Assembly: GCA_030640725.1 (NCBI GenBank)
Contig: DAOWIV010000139.1
Span: forward strand, 1-10,935
DNA length: 10,935 nucleotides
Source: Methanosarcinales archaeon
GTDB lineage: Archaea > Halobacteriota > Methanosarcinia > Methanosarcinales > Methanogasteraceae
Direction of reading: 5' to 3'
Part shown: piece by piece, positions 6,549 to 10,935 of the stretch
How positions within the stretch are numbered: the first letter of the stretch is position 1
Layout of the letters: each line of letters opens with the position of its first letter
Position numbers and translations under genes: made by a program
Notes under the pieces: generated by a model
Database searches by the model: none
Seen by the model: the letters and a program-made list of their open reading frames with translations, nothing else
Told to the model about the DNA's origin: nothing

Positions 6549-6736
6549 TGGCAGTTTCGGACACAGCAAACATTTATCAAGTAACAAAACCCATTTGAAT
6601 ATGAGTAAACGGCTGTGCCATAGTGCGTTAGAGTATAAAGCAGCACGTCTATCGACTCACAAGGGCTACCGGACAAAAGGAGAGAGAATTTCAGAAATGC
6701 CGTACCACACAGACCTATTAACAGGTGTTGCAGTGT

Positions 6737-6748
6737 CTGACCGGTCAG
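6737..6748. promoter_or_regulatory. Perfect 12-bp palindrome, possible operator
   Basis: CTGACCGGTCAG reads identically on both strands. It lies 48 bases before the FKBP start and about ten bases upstream of the first TATA-like box, where archaeal activators or repressors commonly bind. No regulator is identified. Confidence 0.4.
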
Positions 6749-6756
6749 TTGCCGTT

Positions 6757-6779
6757 AATATAAAGAATGTATGTATAAA
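6757..6779 (+). promoter_or_regulatory. Probable TATA box(es) of the FKBP operon
   Basis: AATATAAAG (6757-6765) and TATAAA (6774-6779) both resemble archaeal TATA boxes. The first would place the transcript start near 6784-6790, at the edge of the ribosome binding site. The second would start it near 6800, after the TTG codon. The first is therefore the better candidate, or transcription starts further upstream. Confidence 0.4.
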
Positions 6780-6786
6780 TCAGTAT

Positions 6787-6792
6787 GGTGAT
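6787..6792 (+). promoter_or_regulatory. Ribosome binding site that fixes a TTG start
   Basis: GGTGAT is a full match to the archaeal anti-Shine-Dalgarno sequence and ends four bases before TTG 6797. An in-frame TAA at 6794-6796 directly precedes that TTG, and the next in-frame ATG would remove most of the FKBP domain. The TTG start is therefore well supported. Confidence 0.7.
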
Positions 6793-6796
6793 ATAA

Positions 6797-7456
6797 TTGG
6801 TTATACAAGATAGAGATTTCATAAGGATAAATTATACCGGGCGGTTCGAGGATGACACGGTCTTTGATACCACAGACGAAGAGATCGCAAAAGAGAACGA
6901 CATATATGATGAAAACACCAGATATGAGCCATTCGTCATCATCGTTGGTGCAAAGCACGTTGCGGAAGGGCTGGATGAGGATCTTGTCGGAAAAGATGCC
7001 AGCTATCATGGAACAGTCGAAGTTCCGCCTGCAAAAGGTTATGGCGAACGCGAACCAGAGTTGATAACGACGCATTCGATCTCCGGGTTCAAGGAGAAGC
7101 CTGTTAAAGGTGCGCGGGTGCGGATCGATGGAAGGGACGGTACGGTCCTCATGACGATCGGGCGTAAGGTGCGTGTTGATTTCAACAACCCGATGGCTGG
7201 CAAGACATTGATTTTTGATTACAGCATCGAAGACGTCCTCGATGATGACCTCACGAAGATCAAGGCACTGTTAAGATCGTACTTCGTGGTAGATTTTGAT
7301 GTGGAGATCGACGACGGCAATGTTCTGATCGAATCACCTCGTAGCCTGCTCTTCAATCAGCGGTGGCTGGTCATGAAAGAGAGACTTGCACAAGAATTGC
7401 TCCAATCACTCGATATCGACAGTATAAAATTCGTTGAAACATACTCCGAATCATGA
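6797..7456 (+). CDS. Long archaeal FKBP-type peptidyl-prolyl cis-trans isomerase
   Basis: This cytoplasmic folding helper isomerises Xaa-Pro bonds and often has chaperone activity. The 219-residue protein has the split FKBP core: INYTGRFEDDTVFDTT (11-26, with Y13 and F23-D24 at active-site positions), the VGAKHVAEGLDEDLVGK helix region (50-66), PPAKGYGER (77-85, Y82), an inserted flap domain of SlyD type (about 87-128) and the returning strand NNPMAGKTLIFDY (130-142). A further C-terminal domain (about 148-219) is characteristic of the long archaeal class. The start is TTG, supported by GGTGAT. The stop overlaps the next start by ATGA, so the two genes are almost certainly translated from one transcript. 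The functional connection to a sugar-nucleotide enzyme is not obvious. Confidence 0.92.
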   Translation: MVIQDRDFIRINYTGRFEDDTVFDTTDEEIAKENDIYDENTRYEPFVIIVGAKHVAEGLDEDLVGKDASYHGTVEVPPAKGYGEREPELITTHSISGFKEKPVKGARVRIDGRDGTVLMTIGRKVRVDFNNPMAGKTLIFDYSIEDVLDDDLTKIKALLRSYFVVDFDVEIDDGNVLIESPRSLLFNQRWLVMKERLAQELLQSLDIDSIKFVETYSES

Positions 7457-8601
7457 AAGCGTGTATTATGTGCGGTGGTAAGGGCACAAGACTGCGTCCG
7501 ATGACGCTTGAGCGCCCCAAGCCATTAATCCCGCTTCTAAATAAACCATCGGTCACACATTTGATCGAGCACCTGAGGGGAGAGGGATTTACAGACCTCG
7601 TGATGACACTCGGTTATCTCAGTGATATGATCGAGAGCGAGGTCAACCGCATCGAAGATATTGATATCAGGTGCGTATACGAAGAAACTGCGCTCGGTAC
7701 GGCGGGCGGGGTTAAGAACGCCAGAGCATATCTCGACGATGGTATTTTCATGGTCCTGGGCGGCGATCACGCCCTTGATATGCAGTTAAGCGAGATATAC
7801 CGATTCCACGAGCAGAATGATGCCATGGTTACTATTGGATTAATCTGCATCGACGATACTGTGGAATACGGGATATGTGACATGGATTCAGATAATGTGA
7901 TACACAGGTTCCTTGAAAAGCCAAATCCCGGAGAAGTGTTCAGCAATCTTGTGAATACCGGGATTTACGTCTGCGATCCTGAGATACTGGACTGGATTCC
8001 TGATGGGGAGATGTACGACTTTGCAAAGGACGTTTTTCCCGCCCTGCTCGATGCAGGCAAGCAGATCAACGGCTATCTGGTGCAGGGCAAGTGGACTGAT
8101 ATCGGCAATCACGAGATGTACCGGACCGCATGTAAATGGAAGCTCGACCGGATGTTTGAGCTGCCTGATAGCGGATCCCGCTACACATATACCAGTGCAA
8201 AGATCAAAGACCCTGTTACGATCGGCGAGAATGTGCGGATTGGCTCGTCCACGATCGTCGGACCTGTGGTGATCGGCAGAGACACGGTTATCGGCGATGA
8301 TGTGCTGATAGGACCGTATACAACGATTGGATCGGGATGCGTGGTCGAGGACGGCGTGCATATCCTCTCATCTTACATATATGATAATGTTCACATCGGC
8401 AAGGGTTCGGCGATGTTCAGTTCTATCGTCGATAACGACGTTTATATACATAAGAGATGCACACTTGAAACAAAGACGGTGCTTGGACCGAATGTGGCAG
8501 TTCTGGATGGTGCAATCATCTCCGGAGTCCGGATATGGCAGGGTATAACCGTACCGGAGGGCGAGCATGTGGTAGCTAATATGACTGATGCAATAGCATG
8601 A
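7453..8601 (+). CDS. Sugar-nucleotide pyrophosphorylase (NDP-sugar synthase) with left-handed beta helix
   Basis: The enzyme joins a nucleoside triphosphate and a sugar-1-phosphate to give an NDP-sugar and pyrophosphate. The N-terminal Rossmann-like transferase domain (about 1-235) has the signature GGKGTRLRPMT (8-18), KPLIPLLNKP (23-32), AGG (84-86), LGGDHALD (102-109, metal-binding Asp), EYG (138-140), EKP (155-157), NTGIYV (168-173) and WTDIG (214-218). From about 250 to 370 a run of hexapeptide-like repeats (for example VTIGEN, VVIGRD, VLIGPY) forms a left-handed beta helix, as in archaeal mannose-1-phosphate guanylyltransferase or glucose-1-phosphate nucleotidyltransferase relatives. The sugar and nucleotide cannot be decided by eye. 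There is no acetyltransferase signature I can assert. The ATG overlaps the FKBP stop. An archaellin gene follows, so supply of activated sugar for surface glycans is a reasonable inference. Confidence 0.9.
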   Translation: MKACIMCGGKGTRLRPMTLERPKPLIPLLNKPSVTHLIEHLRGEGFTDLVMTLGYLSDMIESEVNRIEDIDIRCVYEETALGTAGGVKNARAYLDDGIFMVLGGDHALDMQLSEIYRFHEQNDAMVTIGLICIDDTVEYGICDMDSDNVIHRFLEKPNPGEVFSNLVNTGIYVCDPEILDWIPDGEMYDFAKDVFPALLDAGKQINGYLVQGKWTDIGNHEMYRTACKWKLDRMFELPDSGSRYTYTSAKIKDPVTIGENVRIGSSTIVGPVVIGRDTVIGDDVLIGPYTTIGSGCVVEDGVHILSSYIYDNVHIGKGSAMFSSIVDNDVYIHKRCTLETKTVLGPNVAVLDGAIISGVRIWQGITVPEGEHVVANMTDAIA

Positions 8602-8603
8602 TG

Positions 8604-8611
8604 TTTTTATA
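8604..8611 (+). promoter_or_regulatory. Probable TATA box of the archaellin gene
   Basis: TTTTTATA lies about 34 bases before the archaellin ATG, placing a transcript start near 8634. The 43-base gap between the two genes leaves room for a separate promoter, which fits the high expression usual for archaellins. GGGGTA at 8635-8640 is a weak ribosome binding site. Confidence 0.45.
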
Positions 8612-8644
8612 CTATGACTGTCGATTATAACATTGGGGTAGCGT

Positions 8645-9628
8645 ATGAAAGCAAACCGGCACATTTATCGTCAGGATAACTCAGCACAGGTTGGCATAGG
8701 CACGCTGATCATATTTATATCGATGGTGCTCGTGGCTGCGGTAGCGTCCGCGCTCCTCATCAAGACCTCTGGCGTGCTCCAGCAGAAAGCCTCCCAGACA
8801 GGTCAGGAAACGACCAGAGAGGTCGCCTCGAACCTCCGTATCGATCGGATCATCGGGGAACGGGATTATTATTTGTCGATTAACCTGAACGATTCCGGAC
8901 ATTTCCGGAAGGATGATGGCACGGCACTGCCCGTTTTTACATATTCATCCCCTGTCGGTGGTTATGTCGAGATCGAGAATCCAAACCAAACCACATCCTT
9001 TGATATAACAATCAACAGCAGCGATGCCAAGGACTTTACCAATGTGAAGCAGACGGTCTCGGCAGACAGCGTGTACGAATACTGTTTCACAAAACCGGGA
9101 ACATACATGGTAAATTCCAGCAACAGTACCGTCACCGACATCTCCTCCATCAGCGTAACTGTAGAGCAGGATAATTACGAGTACGGATATGTATCAAAAC
9201 TTCGCATCACCATGTCGCTTGGTCCGGGAAGCGAGGACATCGATCTCTCACAACTGATCGTGTATCTATCAGATGCAACGCATACAGCGGATGTCAAATA
9301 TCATCTTGGGAAGCGTGAGGGCATCTATTTCGCGAATAATACTGCAACCTCTGAATATTTTTCGATCAGCGAGATACGAATCAGGGATGACACCTCCTTC
9401 GATGCGACCCAGCCGGTGCTTCGAAGCGGGGATGTGATGGAAGTAACCGTGGACGTGCGGAAGGTCTTCAAGTATGGGGGTGCATATCCGGATCCCTCCT
9501 ACACCGGAATTGCCACCCGGACATCCCTTGATCTGCAGATCAGACCCGAGGCAGGATCGCTTGTGATACTCGAGATCACAACTCCGGGGTCGTACTTCAA
9601 GTCCAAGTACATACAGCTCCTGATATGA
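8645..9628 (+). CDS. arlB: Archaellin (archaeal flagellin, FlaB/ArlB family)
   Basis: This is a filament subunit of the archaellum, processed by the preflagellin peptidase and assembled outside the cell. The 327-residue precursor has a short leader of about 14 residues, and cleavage is expected between A14 and Q15. QVGIGTLIIFISMVLVAAVASALLI (15-39, the hydrophobic assembly helix) and SGVLQQKASQTGQET (42-56) follow. These are near-diagnostic of archaellins; FlaF/FlaG-type accessory proteins lack this exact pattern. The leader end (NSA) lacks the basic pair often found next to the cleavage site. The rest is a beta-rich outer domain ending in ITTPGSYFKSKYIQLL (311-326). Six N-x-S/T sequons (N82, N114, N124, N157, N160, N231) point to heavy N-glycosylation. 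No other archaellum gene lies in the window, so this is an isolated copy or the operon lies elsewhere. A probable TATA box precedes it. Confidence 0.9.
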   Translation: MKANRHIYRQDNSAQVGIGTLIIFISMVLVAAVASALLIKTSGVLQQKASQTGQETTREVASNLRIDRIIGERDYYLSINLNDSGHFRKDDGTALPVFTYSSPVGGYVEIENPNQTTSFDITINSSDAKDFTNVKQTVSADSVYEYCFTKPGTYMVNSSNSTVTDISSISVTVEQDNYEYGYVSKLRITMSLGPGSEDIDLSQLIVYLSDATHTADVKYHLGKREGIYFANNTATSEYFSISEIRIRDDTSFDATQPVLRSGDVMEVTVDVRKVFKYGGAYPDPSYTGIATRTSLDLQIRPEAGSLVILEITTPGSYFKSKYIQLLI

Positions 9629-9634
9629 GATCTG

Positions 9635-10414
9635 ATGAAAGCCTACATCCTTGATCTCGATGGTGTGATCTATCGCGGCAGCAATCCGATCGATGGTGCG
9701 GTTGATGCAGTCAACCGGCTGCACGACCGCGCAAAAGTGCTCTTCCTGACGAACAACTCGACCCGGAGCCGGGCTTCTGTTGCAGCACGGCTGGAGGCAG
9801 CAGGAATCCCGTGTGGGGGGGGCGACGTGATCACCGCAGGATATGCCGCTGCTGTTTACATCCGGAAACGTTACGGTGCAAGCACTGTGTACCCGATCGG
9901 TGAAGCGGGATTGATCGAGGAACTAAAAGCAGAGGGGCATGTGATCAGCGAGGACGCGGAATTCGTTGTTGTTGGGCTTGATCGCGACCTTAATTATGAG
10001 AAATTAAGGATCGGACTTCAGAACATCACGAATGGCGCAAGATTCATCGCAACGAACACCGATCCGGTTCTTCCAACCGAAGACTGTTTTGTGCCGGGCG
10101 CGGGTGCGATCGTCAGTGCGCTTGAGACCGCATCAGGCGAGTCGCCGCTCGTGATCGGCAAACCGAACCAGCTGATCATGGATATCGTGATTGATCATCT
10201 GGGGATAGATGCAAGCCAGTGCACGGTTGTTGGCGACCGCCTCGATACCGACATCCTTGCCGGCATCAGGTGTGGCATGAGGACTGTGCTTGTGCTAACA
10301 GGTGTTGAGACCCTGGATAGTCTCGGGCGGTCCGATATTGAGCCGAACATTGTGATCCGGAGCATAAAGGAGCTTTTGGTAGCGCCTGAAGGTGATGACC
10401 CCGAGTCCAGGTAA
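9635..10414 (+). CDS. HAD-superfamily phosphatase, NagD-like (class IIA)
   Basis: This is a soluble haloacid-dehalogenase-type phosphatase of 259 residues, the usual NagD length. The four HAD motifs are present: DLDGVIY (7-13, nucleophile D7 and acid D9), TNNST (39-43), the motif III lysine in IGKPN (174-178, K176), and GDRLDTDI (200-207, metal-binding Asp). The class IIA alpha/beta cap lies between about 60 and 165. Relatives hydrolyse p-nitrophenyl phosphate, phosphoglycolate or nucleotide and sugar phosphates; the substrate here is unknown. The ATG is six bases after the archaellin stop codon, so the two may share a transcript. A run of eight G residues at 9815-9822 (coding C-G-G-G-D) is a possible slippage or sequencing-error site, but the frame is intact. 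Confidence 0.92.
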   Translation: MKAYILDLDGVIYRGSNPIDGAVDAVNRLHDRAKVLFLTNNSTRSRASVAARLEAAGIPCGGGDVITAGYAAAVYIRKRYGASTVYPIGEAGLIEELKAEGHVISEDAEFVVVGLDRDLNYEKLRIGLQNITNGARFIATNTDPVLPTEDCFVPGAGAIVSALETASGESPLVIGKPNQLIMDIVIDHLGIDASQCTVVGDRLDTDILAGIRCGMRTVLVLTGVETLDSLGRSDIEPNIVIRSIKELLVAPEGDDPESR

Positions 10415-10438
10415 GCCATAAGTATTATGCATATAAAC

Positions 10439-10935
10439 ATGCCCGTGATGGAGTTTCAGATCCTCGATGTTGATTATACCATTGATAATGGAAAGCCGGT
10501 TGTGAGGCTGTTTGGGCGTGATCCTGACGGGCAGAGCGTGTGCTGCTTTGTCCCTGACTTTGAGCCGTATTTCCACGTTCAGGCAGCTTCGATTGAGGGG
10601 TTGCGCGAGAATCTTGGAGACATCCCTGAAATCCGGAGGACTGAGATCGTTGAGAAGTACGAGCCGATTGGATATCAGGAACATCCGACAAAGATGCTGA
10701 AGGTGGTCGTTGGCAAGCCAAAGGACGTGCCAACGATCCGGGACGAGGTAAAGGGATACGCGGACTATATGTACGAGACCGATATCATGTTCAATAACCG
10801 GTTCATGATCGATCAGGGCATCTCTGGCATGGGGTGGGTGCGGACTCGTGACACAGTCGATGCGTCGCGATCATCGAAACCCGTGAACAGCGACGTGGTG
10901 GTCACGTCACAGGTATCGCCGGTCGAAGTTGCCCA
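10439..10935 (+). CDS. polB: Family B DNA polymerase, N-terminal part (runs off the window)
   Basis: The open frame from ATG 10439 continues to the end of the window, giving 165 residues. The N-terminal domain matches archaeal family B polymerases: MEFQILDVDYT, KPVVRLFGRD, CCFVPDFEPYF and, further on, YETDIMFNNRFMIDQGISG, which leads towards the 3'-5' exonuclease domain. The exonuclease and polymerase motifs lie beyond the window. Three in-frame ATGs compete (10427, 10439, 10448). None has a good ribosome binding site, and the start MEFQILD at 10448 looks most like the family. ATATAAA at 10431-10437 is too close to the ATGs to be the promoter. The gene follows the phosphatase by 24 bases and is probably transcribed with it or from a promoter inside it. 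Confidence 0.9.
   Translation, partial: MPVMEFQILDVDYTIDNGKPVVRLFGRDPDGQSVCCFVPDFEPYFHVQAASIEGLRENLGDIPEIRRTEIVEKYEPIGYQEHPTKMLKVVVGKPKDVPTIRDEVKGYADYMYETDIMFNNRFMIDQGISGMGWVRTRDTVDASRSSKPVNSDVVVTSQVSPVEVA

Larger units (their letters stand above)
6462..6796. other. 335-base intergenic region with promoter-like elements
   Basis: No convincing gene lies here. It holds, in order, the CTGCC/GGCAG inverted repeat after the kinase gene, two TGACA/GTATAAGC repeats, a further GTATAAAGC at 6633-6641, a perfect 12-bp palindrome at 6737-6748 and two TATA-like boxes before the FKBP gene. An open frame from ATG 6601 to TAG 6811-6813 could code for 70 residues, but it runs through the palindrome and both TATA-like boxes and into the start of the FKBP gene, and has no recognisable family. 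The region is visibly more AT-rich than its flanking genes. Confidence 0.5.

Noticed and set aside
6601..6813. 70-codon ORF from ATG 6601 between aspartate kinase and FKBP
   Set aside because: It runs through the palindrome and TATA-like boxes, overlaps the well-supported FKBP start, has no good ribosome binding site and resembles no family I know.

Overview
The window reads as a euryarchaeal chromosome segment, most likely from a methanogen-related lineage (Methanosarcina/Methanomicrobia/Syntrophoarchaeia type). The evidence is an Rpp30-type RNase P protein, an archaellin with a type III signal peptide, a long archaeal FKBP, a family B DNA polymerase N-terminus, GGTGAT-type ribosome binding sites and TATA-like promoter boxes. 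The exact taxon cannot be fixed by eye. All convincing large genes lie on the + strand. I saw no tRNA, rRNA, CRISPR array or insertion sequence.

Region 1 (1 to about 1790) is an AT-rich accessory islet. It holds a TIR-like protein gene, a possible 41-codon ORF joined to it by an ATGA overlap, and a winged-helix plus PD-(D/E)XK nuclease-like gene. The reading frame of the TIR-like gene continues upstream to an ATG at 86 but is broken by TAA at 122-124, so its 5' end is truncated, mutated or mis-sequenced. The pairing and compact layout resemble an antiviral defence module. This is the best candidate here for an undescribed system, but the function is inferred.

Region 2 (1829 to 6461) is GC-rich and holds housekeeping genes: purL (purine synthesis), the RNase P subunit Rpp30, and a monofunctional aspartate kinase with two ACT domains. 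The 294-base gap before the kinase gene contains a dispersed-repeat-like hairpin of the TTTGCG type. It also has a 16S-3'-end-like (anti-Shine-Dalgarno) motif just before the kinase start codon.

Region 3 (6462 to 8601) begins with a 335-base intergenic region carrying two TGACA/GTATAAGC repeats, a perfect 12-bp palindrome and TATA-like boxes. These precede a probable two-gene operon: a long FKBP-type prolyl isomerase starting at TTG, overlapped by ATGA with a sugar-nucleotide pyrophosphorylase carrying a C-terminal left-handed beta helix.

Region 4 (8602 to 10935) holds an archaellin with its own probable promoter and six N-glycosylation sequons, then a NagD-like HAD phosphatase seven bases downstream, and finally the start of a family B DNA polymerase that runs off the window. 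The sugar-nucleotide enzyme beside a sequon-rich archaellin suggests, without proving, a link to surface glycosylation.
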